In this document: piece after piece, positions 30,867-41,507 of the stretch
Position numbering within the stretch: the stretch's first letter is position 1
Layout: each line of letters begins with the position of its first letter
Assembly (NCBI GenBank): GCA_004014935.1
Contig: CP025326.1
Coordinates: forward strand, 62,001-126,000
Direction of reading: 5' to 3'
Length of the DNA: 64,000 nt
From: Saccharomycopsis malanga
Lineage: Eukaryota > Ascomycota > Saccharomycetes > Ascoideales > Saccharomycopsidaceae
Made by a program: the position numbers and the translations under genes
Notes under the pieces: model-generated
Told to the model about the DNA's origin: nothing
The model's input: the letters and a program-made list of their open reading frames with translations, nothing else
Database searches by the model: none

Positions 30867-31915
30867 AGCATGTTAATTGCCAGAATATACTGTCAAAAAG
30901 TAAAGATATTTTGTCTTTTTTAACAAAAATATGCCTATATGCCTTACTATTGGCAAGTGGCCAAGTTGGTTGGGCCATGCGCCACGCAAAATGGTGCAGA
31001 AACAAGTGTGGCGTTCCTCACTTCACGTTTTGGGACTCGATTCCCGCTATTGACGTTTTAAAATAATCATCAAAGATTGTATTGAGTTAAGTCAGAAATA
31101 TACAGGTTAATTTGACTTGAAAAACATACAGTAACAGTTTGAATTTTTTTGCTATCTTATGGTACTATTTATAATATAAATTATCAAAGTTCCGCAGAAA
31201 GTTCTGATAAAACGGAAAATTGTCAATTTTGTCAAAAAGTTGATTCTTTAAAGTCATAACCTGAAGTATTTCCAGCAAACCAAACCATGCAAAAGTTATA
31301 TTCTACTCTCCTCAAATCCTAGGGTTTTATAAAATGTACATTGTTTTGAGATTGGGCTTTGTAAATCATTTAATAGTGGGAAAGTATCAATTGGACGATA
31401 CATAATTTAGTAAGTCGTGTTTTTCATTTCTCAGAAAGATTTTAACTATGTCTTGACATGATTATATAGTTTTTGAGTAATGTTTTTAGTTTTACTTGTG
31501 TTTATGCCAGTGTTTGGATGAGCTTTTATTTTAAAAGATCGCGTATCTCAAGACCTAAAAAAAAACATTGTTTATTATAGGCTCTCAGAGGAACCTAAGT
31601 TTGATAAAAATCAAAATATATATATTATCAAACTAGCATATTGCAATTTCTAAACATTGAATATCGTATGGTTTCGATAAAGCGTAATGTGTTTATTAAT
31701 AAGCTTTATACCTCCTTCAGGGGAGTCCTTTTTAAGAAAACTTTTATTCCCATTCATGTTAAAGTTTCAAATGGTTTAATGTTACTTTCCAATCAATCAA
31801 GTGGAGAAATTCTGATGACGGAACATGATTGGGTTTTTGCAAAACCCTTTAGAAACAACTTGAATGCAGGAAACCAATATTTACTGGGCTCGAAATATAA
31901 GATATTATTACAAAA
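30867..31915 (+). repeat. Family B element, about 1.05 kb
   Basis: A long tRNA-like element. The A-box-like TGGCCAAGTTGGTTGGGCC (about 30958) and the B-box-like GGGACTCGATTCCCGC (about 31031) are about 70 nt apart. A body shared with 55505-56386 and 56525-57920 follows (ACGGAAAATTGTCAATTTTG, AAAAGTTGATTCTTTAAAGT, CTCAGAAAGATTTTAAC). The 3' end is the family A one (CATGATTGGGTTTTTGCAAA, TACTGGGCTCGAAATATAAG, ATTATTA). Similarity to the 56525 copy begins about 85 bp before the tRNA-like part. Short ORFs inside are not conserved between copies. Confidence 0.75.
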
Positions 31916-32568
31916 ACTGACTCTGTAATTATTGAGCTGACTAATAAGAATGTCGGCTAGTTTGAAACAAATACTATGCGTTATAAGGCAACTCTGATGT
32001 TTACTCTAACACATTAGTATTTCAAAATATAGATCAGAATATTGATTTCAATCCAAGTTATTGGCAAAACAGCGGTTTCAATTACTCTTTCACGTACATT
32101 ATATTGAACAACCTTATTATCATCTATAGCAATCTATTCAAAAATACGGACATTCTCCACATTCACCAAGTAAAAATACAGTCAATCATTTCCAACAAAA
32201 CTTTTATTCTCTTCGGTAAAAAAAAAAGTGAATTTGTATTGTTCAACATTTGGTAAAGAGAGCCGTATGGTCTCATTAATCCTTACCTTTTTATCATCTA
32301 AAAACTAAAGCAGTTAACGCATGATTTTGGCTCAAAAATCACAGTAAAACAAAATGTTTGCTAGCAATTACATTATCAATCTTAAAAAACTACACCAGCA
32401 TGCCCAAATATACAGTTATAGACCTAAATGAGCCATTTGGTATATTAAATTAGGAGCGCGCGCACCATGTTGAAATTTATAAGGCAAGAGATGATGATTA
32501 TGCAAACAAATTGATGAGGAGTAATGATAGGTGACCATTGAATCAGGAGGGTGAAGGATCCATTGAAC

Positions 32569-34929
32569 ATGTCGAACATCGAAGGGTTTACGCCTATTGT
32601 AGGGATTTTTTTTGCTGCATTTCATCCACATGAGGGGACAAAGATATTATGCCAAGTGCCGAGTAATGTTGTGAACATTGATACCAGCTTCAATGATATA
32701 TTAGCTGATGAGATCAATCGGAAGTCAAAGATGAGTGTAGCAACTATAGATTCGGAGGAGGATAAGAACAGTTTTGATATGGGAAGTTTAAGTATGAGTG
32801 AGTATCGGTTGTCAGAAAATGTTCGCAGGAGTAAGAATGAAAATAATGATACCAAACTTATAAACTTTGATGATATCAAGAACCATGTGATACCCAAGCC
32901 CGAGTTTTGTAACAGGTTGCTCAGTGTCAAGGCAGGACGGTATCGGGTAATAGGGTTTCCTGTAAATATTCAAGAAGCGTTTTATGCTCGGAACTCTTTT
33001 AACTTTAACTTTTGTTTTATTTTTGAGTACGACCAAGATTCCACGTTTTATGAGCCTGTAGTGAAACGGCTTGGTAGAATGTTCAAGGTGTTGGAGGAAC
33101 AGCTGCAAATCTTGTCGAAATCCAGCAATGATCTGGCGTATTTCAATATAGAGAATAAGGATATTAAAGAGTACATTTCACGTAGGGATTTGAATAACAA
33201 ATATTACAACATCTTGAACACTTTCCGACCAATGGGAGGCCGGAGCCTCAAACAAGATACCAAATCCAATGAAGACATTAATATGGCAGCAGAAGCAGCT
33301 GGAAGCAATGTAAATAATTCGTTACACACTTCGCAGGAAAATAAGAATGCTGAGTTTAGTATAGAGAACATGATCCAACAGATATATCAGGATTTGAACA
33401 ATTATTCCGAATGCTCTATAAAAATAAACGCTGGGAATTCGGTTGATATCAAATTGTTTCCTAATATCAAACTTCCAGATGTGAATATTTTGCCATGCGA
33501 TGTTCCTATATCTACAGTCAATCTCGACTCACTAATAGATTTCTATTGGGATCCAAACCTTTTGCGGATCAGCCAACATATAAACGGCGTGAATAGTATA
33601 TTTAAGATAGCAAAGCTTTGCAATTCTGATTACGAGTACACCTGTGCCTGCATCCGGCATTTAATGGCTTACAAATGTATTATTCTTTTGGACACGTTTT
33701 CATTCCAAAATATATATGCCACAAGCTCCAAAATATCAGTGTTCTTGGAACACAAGTTGCTAGGAGAAGAATGCCGCCGTTATGTATATAGCAGTAAAGA
33801 TCAGAACCCGTTACGGAATTTGCCATTTACTGTGTTGGACTCCAGGCGTAATGGGAGCTACACTCTGTTGAATATGGACGGTCAGAGCCACAAATCTGTA
33901 GACATGGAAACCGATCAGAAATCTTTGGATCTCAACACAGACAATGCGGCTATACCGGTTCCTATTGATACCGAAGACGCCAAAAGTGATAAGAAAGACC
34001 AAACATACAAGAATCCCAAAGATTCAACATCTTACGAGAAACAGAAAAACAGCAGCTATGTGAGCGAAAGCGTAGACAGTCTCAATCAATCGGGGTCCAC
34101 CAATAGAAACTATTATGATAAAAGCATCTATCAACTTTCCAGCATCCAACTTTTCCAGCTTTATATAAAATTCAAACAAGGAAAATCCGTAGAGAAATGG
34201 TACATGGAAAATGACAGTTTCCTCAGAGATATGGACTTTGACGTTCGAAAATTTGTCACTTATGGTCTTCTCCAAGGCTTCTTATACCGGATATATTCGT
34301 ATCCTATGCTTGTAGAGTACAATTCCAAATGGCTTTCCAAATGTAAAGTGTTTTATTTGGAGAAAAATGAGGCCACCACTCGGAGACTCAATGCTAAATT
34401 CAACGCTGGAAACGAATCCGAACTAAAAAAAGAGATGGCCAGAATCCTCCATGACCAAGAGTTTATGGAACGTTACAATTCAACGCATAATCTCCACCCG
34501 TTATCACTTGAAGACATAGGCGCTCGTAATTACCACTTGATGGAGTATCGTACCACCATCTTCCCTAAACCAGGCACCAATCGTGATATCACAACCCAAA
34601 GATTGAATTTTCATAGTAATACCGGCTCCAATATCAATAGTAGTCTACATGGCTCAAGCATTTTCCACCAAACAGAAACTAGAAACGGTTATGTGTATAC
34701 TCCCAACACCATCGGCTTACAGAAATTCAAAAACCCAAAATACATCAAATTGATCAAAGGCGCCTTTGACAATAGATTTTACTCTTTGCTAAGCGTCATC
34801 ACTTTGAAAAAAGAATATCTAGACAAGATCAAACATTTTGATCAAATCTGCACAGAGTTTGATTTGAGCAGAAAAGAAGCTGAAGCCGTCATGAAGGATT
34901 TCTGGAAATATCATGTTGTTCAGAGGTAG
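32569..34929 (+). CDS. NPR2: SEACIT/GATOR1 subunit Npr2
   Basis: GAP-complex subunit that restrains TORC1 on the vacuole when amino acids are scarce. The 786-residue product matches yeast Npr2 in blocks. GFTPIVGIFFAAFHPHEGTKI forms the N-terminal longin-type domain. VIPKPEFCNRLLSVKAGRYRVIGFPV, then SFNFNFCFIFEYD and EPVVKRLGRMFKVLEEQLQILSK follow. QIYQDLNNYSECSIKINAGNSVDIKLFP and the HLMAYKCIILLDTFSFQNIYA region match further on. Two low-complexity inserts (about residues 50-95 and 420-520) explain the extra length over the 615-residue S. cerevisiae protein. I chose ATG 32569 over 32551 because MSNIEGFTP matches the family start. Confidence 0.94.
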   Translation: MSNIEGFTPIVGIFFAAFHPHEGTKILCQVPSNVVNIDTSFNDILADEINRKSKMSVATIDSEEDKNSFDMGSLSMSEYRLSENVRRSKNENNDTKLINFDDIKNHVIPKPEFCNRLLSVKAGRYRVIGFPVNIQEAFYARNSFNFNFCFIFEYDQDSTFYEPVVKRLGRMFKVLEEQLQILSKSSNDLAYFNIENKDIKEYISRRDLNNKYYNILNTFRPMGGRSLKQDTKSNEDINMAAEAAGSNVNNSLHTSQENKNAEFSIENMIQQIYQDLNNYSECSIKINAGNSVDIKLFPNIKLPDVNILPCDVPISTVNLDSLIDFYWDPNLLRISQHINGVNSIFKIAKLCNSDYEYTCACIRHLMAYKCIILLDTFSFQNIYATSSKISVFLEHKLLGEECRRYVYSSKDQNPLRNLPFTVLDSRRNGSYTLLNMDGQSHKSVDMETDQKSLDLNTDNAAIPVPIDTEDAKSDKKDQTYKNPKDSTSYEKQKNSSYVSESVDSLNQSGSTNRNYYDKSIYQLSSIQLFQLYIKFKQGKSVEKWYMENDSFLRDMDFDVRKFVTYGLLQGFLYRIYSYPMLVEYNSKWLSKCKVFYLEKNEATTRRLNAKFNAGNESELKKEMARILHDQEFMERYNSTHNLHPLSLEDIGARNYHLMEYRTTIFPKPGTNRDITTQRLNFHSNTGSNINSSLHGSSIFHQTETRNGYVYTPNTIGLQKFKNPKYIKLIKGAFDNRFYSLLSVITLKKEYLDKIKHFDQICTEFDLSRKEAEAVMKDFWKYHVVQR

Positions 34930-35616
34930 TGGTATGTGCCATAGTAGAAGTCATAGGTAAACTGGTTTTACTGAGAGTGTCAGCTTAAAGTAAATAGTGG
35001 AACTTGCTAGTAGCTTCAAAGTGGCAATCAAACTTATTGGGTTTCAAAAATATCAAGATGTATCAATTTGACAATCTGATTGATTGCTTCTCAGAAATAT
35101 CAATCTAGAAGATTCCAATTGACATACTCGACCTGCTAAACCGATAGGTTTCTAGCAATTCTGTCACAATATAAAGTGTATATGCGCAAACGATAATTCT
35201 GACTACTATAATTATTACAATTATCCAAATCCCACTTGTCACAGCTACTCAAGTAATATTAAATGTTCATTGATGAAAGCTTGGATTTGGCAGCTGTTTC
35301 CTGCACATTGGTTGTTTGGCTATAGCATTTTTCTAATACAGCACATATCTAAGAATATAGTATTTTAGTTGGAGGAGAAATTGTCATATAGTCAACGAGT
35401 GCTGATGGAAAACCCTTAAAGATAAGTAATTCATTCAAAGTTTATGGATATTCTCCCTTGAACTGAAACACCAAGGGCCAGATCATATAAGACTGAGCAT
35501 ATCTACAACCAACCGTTAAGCTACCATTGTTGATATCAAGCACTACACATGTCAGCCAGTTTCTGCAATAACTAAAAGAAGCATGAATGAATTAAATATG
35601 TACACGAAACTACAAA
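34930..35616. other. NPR2-MRP17 convergent spacer, nothing seen
   Basis: 690 bp between two gene 3' ends. No ORF, RNA gene or repeat family copy is recognisable; composition is ordinary AT-rich spacer. Confidence 0.5.
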
Positions 35617-36055
35617 TCAACCCCGAAGAGAAACCTCGCTAACAGAATCAATAGAGCATTTGGAGTTCAACGTCTTTTGGGTAGGGACCTTGAATATAGT
35701 AGATCTGAGCACACGAGGATCGCTTCTGAGAATTCTTAACAATTCATTCTGAGTACTTGGGGAGGCATCAAATAACATGGTGAAATAACTGCCCTGAAAA
35801 TGGGTTTCCTGATCTTTTTTGATAAACTTTGGAAGATATCTTGGTCCCATGGATACTATTCTTCTCACAACACCTCTGTTGGAAATAATAAGTTTTCCTA
35901 TGGTCTGTGAAACGCTGCTTTTGTTAGTAAATCTGCAAACTAGCTATTGACTCTGCAAAAAGTTGAATAATCACCTACGCCTTGGCGTCATTGTGGACCG
36001 CTTTTTCCGCCAAATTTGTGTGGGTACGGGCAATAGCAAAAAGCTCGTAAAGCAT
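35617..36055 (-). CDS. MRP17: Mitochondrial ribosomal protein bS6m, two exons
   Basis: Small-subunit protein of the mitochondrial ribosome, homologous to bacterial S6. Exon 1 is 36055-35979 ([20 protein letters not shown]...), the intron 35978-35915 (64 nt, donor GTAGGT, branch TACTAAC) and exon 2 35914-35617. The 124-residue product matches yeast Mrp17: MLYEL at the start, [68 protein letters not shown]. The acceptor is a tandem AAGCAG; using AAG or CAG changes the protein by one residue and keeps the frame. I used CAG because its distance to the branch site (8 nt) fits the other introns here. The gene was split across frames and was rebuilt from splice signals. Confidence 0.9.
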
Positions 36056-36191
36056 GTTGGATGTGTGGCTGGTACCCAGTTATATCCTTGGACCTAATAT
36101 TGGTGATACTCTTAAAGACTTTTCAGCTATATAATGTGATGGTGAAAAGTTGACGATACCCGGAGGAGCGGAAAAACCGGGGCGGAAAACG

Positions 36192-36231
36192 CCGGAGAAG
36201 GAAAAACAAAAATTTACAAAGTTGTCACGTG
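36192..36231 (+). promoter_or_regulatory. Composite promoter element upstream of MRP17
   Basis: CCGGAGAAGGAAAAACAAAA (36192-36211), identical to the MRT4 element, then TCACGTG (36225-36231) after 13 bp. It lies 137-176 bp before the MRP17 start. Similarity extends left over a CGGAAAA box in both promoters. Confidence 0.6.
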
Positions 36232-36488
36232 GTTGATTTCACTATTTATGCCAAGTTGTATTATATATGATAGTAGTATGAAATTGAAGATGGATGAGAA
36301 GCGTTTTTCATGGTTAATGGTATAGTATCAATAGTATGTATTTGCAGCATATAATGGTTGAGAAGAAAGTGGTTTTCCTGCTCTTCCCAGACTTGTCAAA
36401 AAATTATTTGAAAAATATTTGTAAAATTCGAGTATTGTAGACTATGAGACACGTTAATATGGACTAATTTAAAGCTTCATATTTGAAA

Positions 36489-36665
36489 GCCGCTGGCCAG
36501 TGCTCTCAGAAAAGAGAAAACGACCTGGAAGGATAGTTTAGTGGATAATACTCTCGAACAGGAACACGGGTGAGCCAACTAAGTACATGATTGGTCTTTA
36601 CCAAGTCCCTTTAAACAGCGTATATACGAAACTGATATGTACTGAGCTCGAAATATAAGATGTTT
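36489..36665 (+). repeat. Family A SINE-like copy, shortened
   Basis: It holds CAGTGCTCTCAGAAAAGAGA, then the second A-box-like module GGATAGTTTAGTGGATAATA with CTCTCGAACAGG. It joins near the B-box directly to CATGATTGGTCTTTACCAAG, ATACGAAACTGATATGTACT and GAGCTCGAAATATAAGATG. The first A-box and most of the body are missing. It sits in the MRP17-VPS2 divergent spacer. Confidence 0.75.
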
Positions 36666-37017
36666 TAGATCCAGTGTAATACTACGTTTAATCATCTATA
36701 TTGTTATTGACATTGTGCTGCACATTCTACTTATTAGCCCATCTAATCCATCTAATTATCCATTAGATCTTTCCTTTGTATATTACTTTTTATTTGACTG
36801 GGCACAAGATATTCTCTTTGGGCTAGGAAGATTTTATTATCATAACAGTTCGTTTCCTTTATATAGTAATCCAAATTGTATGGCAGTATAAGAATACACC
36901 AACCCCCTGAGCGCACCCCGCGTTTTTGGCTTCTAGTTGGCCTGAAAAGGAGTGGCTCGGCGCTTGATGATGATGTTGAATAACCAACAATGTCTGTATT
37001 ATTACGATACTGTGAGG

Positions 37018-37698
37018 ATGCAAGTGTTTGAATGGGCGTTTGGCAAGAGGTTGACTCCGCAAGAGCGGTTAAGGAAGAACCAGAGGGCGTTAGAGCGGAC
37101 GCAGAGGGAGTTGAAACGAGAGAAGACTAAGCTTGAGAAGCAAGAAAAGACTCTTATCAGTGATATCAAAAAGTCTGCTAAGAATGGGTCTGTTTCTGCA
37201 GCAAAGATCCAAGCGAAGGATTTGATCCGTACCAAGAAATACATCGAAAAGTTTAATGCCATGACCACCCAATTGCAGGCTATTTCATTGAGAATCCAGA
37301 CAGTTCGCAGTAACGAAGCAATGAGCCAATCTATGAAAGAAGCTACCAAGTTGTTGGGTGGCATGAACAAGTCAATGAATTTGCCCCAGCTTGCGAAAAT
37401 AGCTATGGAATTCGAAAAACAAAACGATATAATGGATCAGCGTCAAGAAATGATGGATGACGCCATTGATGACGCTATGGGAGAAGACGAGTTTGAAGAT
37501 GATGAGGCCGACGAAATTGTCAATAAAGTCTTGGACGAAATCGGCGTTGATCTCAACCAAGCCATGAATACAACTCCTAATGGCATATCTAATGGAGAAC
37601 TCAAAACCTCCGAACAAAAGTTGGCACAAGCCATTGGAGGAGACGGTACTCCAGATGAGGATGACCTTCAAGCAAGATTAGATAGTTTGAAGCGGTAA
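37018..37698 (+). CDS. VPS2: ESCRT-III subunit Vps2/Did4
   Basis: CHMP2-type ESCRT-III protein that acts with Vps24 late in multivesicular body sorting and recruits Vps4. The 226-residue product starts VFEWAFGKRLTPQERLRKNQRALERTQREL (yeast: LFEWVFGKNVTPQERLKKN). It continues through KKSAKNGSVSAAKIQAKDLIRTKKYIEKF and NLPQLAKIAMEFEKQNDIMDQRQEMMDDAIDDAMG, then EDDEADEIVNKVLDEIGVDLN. It ends in the MIT-interacting helix DDLQARLDSLKR. I chose ATG 37018 rather than 36952 because the family begins here. The N-terminal half is basic and the C-terminal half acidic, as usual. The S. cerevisiae gene has an intron; none is needed here. Confidence 0.95.
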   Translation: MQVFEWAFGKRLTPQERLRKNQRALERTQRELKREKTKLEKQEKTLISDIKKSAKNGSVSAAKIQAKDLIRTKKYIEKFNAMTTQLQAISLRIQTVRSNEAMSQSMKEATKLLGGMNKSMNLPQLAKIAMEFEKQNDIMDQRQEMMDDAIDDAMGEDEFEDDEADEIVNKVLDEIGVDLNQAMNTTPNGISNGELKTSEQKLAQAIGGDGTPDEDDLQARLDSLKR

Positions 37699-37816
37699 GT
37701 GAGTCAATAAAAGTTGTATGGTGACTATAATATTCTTTTTTTTTTCTTTGTTATTCCATAACTTTTCTTTGACATATGTTTCTTTAATGGTAACTTTTAA
37801 ATTTTTAACGTTTAAT

Positions 37817-37817
37817 A

Positions 37818-37855
<38 letters not shown>
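37817..37855 (+). repeat. ATT microsatellite, about 39 bp
   Basis: Thirteen ATT/TAT units downstream of VPS2. Unlike most ATT runs here, it is not preceded by the family A/B 3' end. Confidence 0.9.
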
Positions 37856-37856
<1 letters not shown>

Positions 37857-38012
37857 AAAAACTTAGGCATTTTACTAATTATATTCTTGCAGCGTCAAAG
37901 TAGAGCCCTGTTTTACATCAAAAGTCAACTTTTCAATTATTCAAAGTATATTTTACTCTGCCAATCAACCATTCCCAATTATAACAAGCAATATAGATTA
38001 TTGTACAAATCG

Positions 38013-38163
38013 AAAGTGTTGTCTTAACAATGCCTTCATAATTAAAATCAAAGGTAATGTCTTAACGATGCCTTCATGATAAAAAACAAGAGTATAGTCT
38101 CAAGAATGACTTCATAATAAAAACAAGAGTATAGTCTCAAGAATGCCTGTATAATAACAGATG
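38013..38163 (+). repeat. Four imperfect ~38-bp tandem repeats
   Basis: Units contain GTCTTAACAATGCCTTCATA, GTCTTAACGATGCCTTCATG, GTCTCAAGAATGACTTCATA and GTCTCAAGAATGCCTGTATA, each followed by an A-rich spacer. They lie in the VPS2-SPC3 convergent spacer. Confidence 0.8.
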
Positions 38164-38222
38164 ATCTATTGGGTTAATTATCATTCTATTTAAATTTACA
38201 CCGCTAATGACGGCCGAAATGT

Positions 38223-38463
38223 ATGCGGTCCAGTTGCTGTGGAAACTGCAATTCAAATTACCAAAATCTCAATTAATTTGGTTATTATCTAGCACCTTCC
38301 AGTTGCAAATGGTGTAAGTTCCCTTGACATTGTCAAAAAGAAGGGGAAAATCTGTTTTGGCCAATGGAACGTTTCAAACCCAAGAAAAGCAGACGGAACA
38401 AAAGGTGCTAATGTACAATACACTTTAAGAGATGCTCTTACTCGTGGTAAATGTGTTTATTAG
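38223..38463 (+). pseudogene. Possible relic of a medium-chain dehydrogenase gene
   Basis: In one frame the sequence reads CGPVAVETAIQITKISINLVI, then a TAG stop, then GVSSLDIVKKKGKICFGQWN and VQYTLRDALTRGKCVY before a TAG stop. The first block resembles the GxGxxG-alpha-helix of the Rossmann fold (G.V...AIQIAK..GA.VI) and the second the strand DIVKKKGKI.. found near the end of zinc-type dehydrogenases. The part between is missing and no start is seen. Recognition rests on pattern memory only, so this is weak. Confidence 0.3.
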
Positions 38464-38751
38464 ACAAAATGAAGCTTCAGCACGACTAATATAGCCCAAG
38501 TGGTCAATGTTATAGCACCAATAATGACCAATTTACATTATTGTTTCTTTAGATTACATTCCACTTTTCCAGGCTAATTTTCAAGCAATGGCCATATTTT
38601 GAGCCTTTGTGAGCCCAAAGAAACTTTGAGGTGAACCGCAATACGTTTTAACAACTGCTACCACAACCCTATCTACTACTTACAACCATCTATTCCATAA
38701 AAACATTTAAACATTCATTTACCAACTTGGCGGCTCAAAAACATTCATTAA

Positions 38752-39306
38752 CTAACTTGACAACTCGTTAGGATACTGAATAGTGCTATTACTAATAGTA
38801 TAACCGTATACGAGAGGACCAATACGAGGCTGTATATTCCACTCCAACTTGATTACTGCTTCACGGCCTCTAAAACTCTTTTCTACATCCCATACATGAT
38901 ATTTAGATCTTTGCTGCTTTAAGCTCAAAACAGCATCTTCCTTAGATGTGATGATCTTGTCCCAATATGTGACTTTATTACTTGCAGAGTCAGTCTTTCC
39001 AGGATACTCGGCTGTCAAGTAAACAAATACTTGTTTGGTATTCCAATTAAATAACCGTGTCAAATCGGTTTCTAAATCAAATACCAACCGCGTGTTCTCC
39101 TTTGGCTTCTTGTTTACTGAACCAAAAGAACGGCTAGATTTGAACGTGCTTCTAACTTGAATATTATCCAATGATGATGTCAGATTCAACGCTTCATCAA
39201 AGTATAACTGAGTATAAAACGTTGCTACAATGGCTATGGACACATAAATTGCATATGTCAATGCAACATTTGATACGGCCTGGAACCTTTGCTGTATAGA
39301 AAACAT
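38752..39306 (-). CDS. SPC3: Signal peptidase subunit Spc3
   Basis: Essential non-catalytic subunit (SPC22/23) of the ER signal peptidase. The 184-residue product has the family layout: a short cytosolic start (MFSIQQRFQAVSN), one membrane segment at about 13-33 (ALTYAIYVSIAIVATFYTQL) and a lumenal domain. The conserved stretches are VFDLETDLTRLFNWNTKQVFVYLTAEYPG, NKVTYWDKIITSKEDAVLSLKQQRSKYHVWD and VIKLEWNIQPRIGPLVYGYT. It is a single exon and is divergent with the transporter gene at right, 282 bp apart. Confidence 0.95.
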   Translation of the reverse strand: MFSIQQRFQAVSNVALTYAIYVSIAIVATFYTQLYFDEALNLTSSLDNIQVRSTFKSSRSFGSVNKKPKENTRLVFDLETDLTRLFNWNTKQVFVYLTAEYPGKTDSASNKVTYWDKIITSKEDAVLSLKQQRSKYHVWDVEKSFRGREAVIKLEWNIQPRIGPLVYGYTISNSTIQYPNELSS

Positions 39307-39588
39307 TATAATGTCATTAAATCTTCTTTATATGCTTCAATTTTAAAATATCTTTTACCTAATACCACCTACAAACTGCCTTCTATCCACGTAACTCACA
39401 TTTTTCATCGTTATGCGCGACGGCGTGCATGGGCGCAAGATGATGCTAGAAGCGGTATGTATCACATGCCACTTGCTTAATACACAAATATCGAAAATAT
39501 TTCAACATTGGCAGTGTCTTACTTAGTATAGAGAAGATAGGAGGAATAAGTATGATAAAGTGCGGAATGTAGTGTAGTTAACGCAGTA

Positions 39589-41507
39589 ATGATGGTAGAG
39601 AATAAAGGTTCAGCAAGGCGTTATAGTGTTGGGCTGGCAACTTTTTTGCTTGCTCTTGGAGGGGTCCTTATGGGTCTTGATACGTCCTCCATGGCAGTTT
39701 TTGTCAGTCTTGACAGTTTCAAGGTGTATTTTAAGCAACCAAGCAGTTTCCTACAAGGGATAATGGCAGCAGCAAATCCAGCTGGCGGATTTTGTAGGTG
39801 GTAATTTTTTTTTTGTATTTTATTTTAAATTTTTTGTTCACATTTTTTAAATCTAACAATAAAGTTGGTTGTATTATCAGTGGGGTGGTAGCTGAGAGGC
39901 TTGGAAGTGTGAAAACGTTTAAAATTGCAACTATTTTCTGGTTGTTGGGCACCATTGTATCGGTGTGTGTAGTGAATGTGCTCATGGTGGTTGTCGGGAG
40001 AGTATTGAAAGGAATGACTGTTGGGGTGTTTGCAGCACACATTCCAGTGTATGTTTCTGAGGTGATGCCATCAAACAAGAAGGAGTTTATGATGGCAGTG
40101 ATCCAGTGGTCGTTGACATGGGGTATTTTGGTAATGTTTCTGCTTGGATATGTTTGTCTCAAACTGCCAGAAACCCTTTCTTTTAGAGTTGCTTGGGCCA
40201 TTGAAGCGGTGCCTGCATTGGTTTTATTGGCCTTGAGTGGGTATTTGCCAGAGTCTCCAAAATGGCTCATCTCCAAAAAGAAATGGACTGAAGCATTGAA
40301 CATTTTGGAAACTGTGAAGAACGGGAAGACTGTGGTTACTCCAGGACAAACAGAACCAATTGCTGGAGATGTGGAAAAAGCTATAGATGCTTACTGTGCA
40401 ACGTTCAACACTGGAGGAGAAAAGTGTCAATTCCGTCATTTGTTCAATGGCAAACTGTTGAAGCATACACTTGCTGGATTATTCACGCAGTGTGTCATAC
40501 AACTTACAGCGATCAATGTTTTGATGTATTTCCTCGTTTTTATCTGTGAAATGATTGGACTACAAGGCAACAGCAAACTTGTCTCGACTTCATTTCAATA
40601 TGTTATCAATGTATTGTTCACGGTCTTTCCTATTCTATGGCTCAAAAACCTCAGAAGAAAAGAAGTTATTGTGTTTGCTACGATTTCTCTGGGAGCCTGT
40701 TTGTCAGCCATTGCAGGTATCATGGGATACTATGGCCATAGTATTCCTCCAATGTTTGGAAACCCAGCGGTCCAATGGTCAGTCCAAGGGCGACCAGGGT
40801 CAGCCATATTGGCTCTTTGCTATCTATTTGTAGCCATCTTTGCCTCAACCATTGCCTGTGGAGGCTGGGTTTATACAGAAGAGTTGTTTCCGCAAAAAGC
40901 CAAATCCAAGGGTTCGGCAGTGTGCATTTCAGCATCATGGATTGTCAGTATGTCTCTTACATTTGTTGGGCCAGTGATGCTACAGTATTTGAAATGGGCG
41001 ACTTTCCTCGTGTTTGGAGCAATCTGTTTTACAAGTTGCATTATATTTATTTTGTTTCTTCCAGAAACGTTCCAGAAGACAGATTTGGAAATACAAAACT
41101 TGTTTTGCAAAGATGTTGACGAGCGAGAAAGGCCTACAAAAGAGCGGTTTGTGATTGAAGACGACAATAATCAAGTTTCTCAAGGAAGAGAGAATAGACA
41201 CCAGCAAGAAGACGGATCAACCAATAATCTATCGAAAAATCATAATCAGAGTCCTTCTAGTGGGCATAGAAATAGTTTTGATCGCGAGTCAGGCAACCGC
41301 AATTCCCCAGACGATTTCACAAGATTGTCACCGTTCAATAGAGACTCGGAAACAGGTTCTTTTTTTGGCAATCCAATCAAACTGGTCGATAACTTTACTC
41401 AAGAAAAGTCTCCTTTTGACCAATGGTCAGATGGTCATCATAGCTTCAAAAGACTAAACTCTAATAGCGGAAACAAGTCCTCCCAAGGACTTTCCCATAG
41501 TTTCTGA
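39589..41507 (+). CDS. MFS sugar-porter-like transporter, two exons
   Basis: Predicted 615-residue, 12-helix plasma-membrane transporter. Exon 1 is 39589-39793, the intron 39794-39864 (donor GTAGGT, branch CTAAC, acceptor AATAAAG) and exon 2 39865-41507. The joined reading is AGGFFGCIISGVVAERLG. Sugar porter signs are GRVLKGMTVGVFAAHIPVYVSEVMP, PESPKWLISKKKW in the middle loop, GGWVYTEELFPQKAKSKGSA and FLPET. Departures from the family are VAERLGSVKTF, where most members have D-R-x-G-R-R, and KNLRRKE in the matching second loop. The last ~110 residues are a hydrophilic Asn/Ser-rich tail. The substrate is unknown; it may be a transporter or a sensor. FET3 lies 318 bp downstream on the same strand. 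Confidence 0.8.

Noticed and set aside
30815-31066. An 83-codon ORF (MIHPKTHLFLL...).
   Set aside because: It runs through the tRNA-like part of a family B element and is not conserved in the other two copies.
37694-37893. A possible intron at the 3' end of VPS2: GTAAGT overlapping the stop codon and TACTAAT...TTGCAG about 200 bp later.
   Set aside because: The unspliced end DDLQARLDSLKR already matches the conserved Vps2 C-terminus. The spliced extension resembles nothing, and the branch-to-AG distance is longer than in the other introns here.
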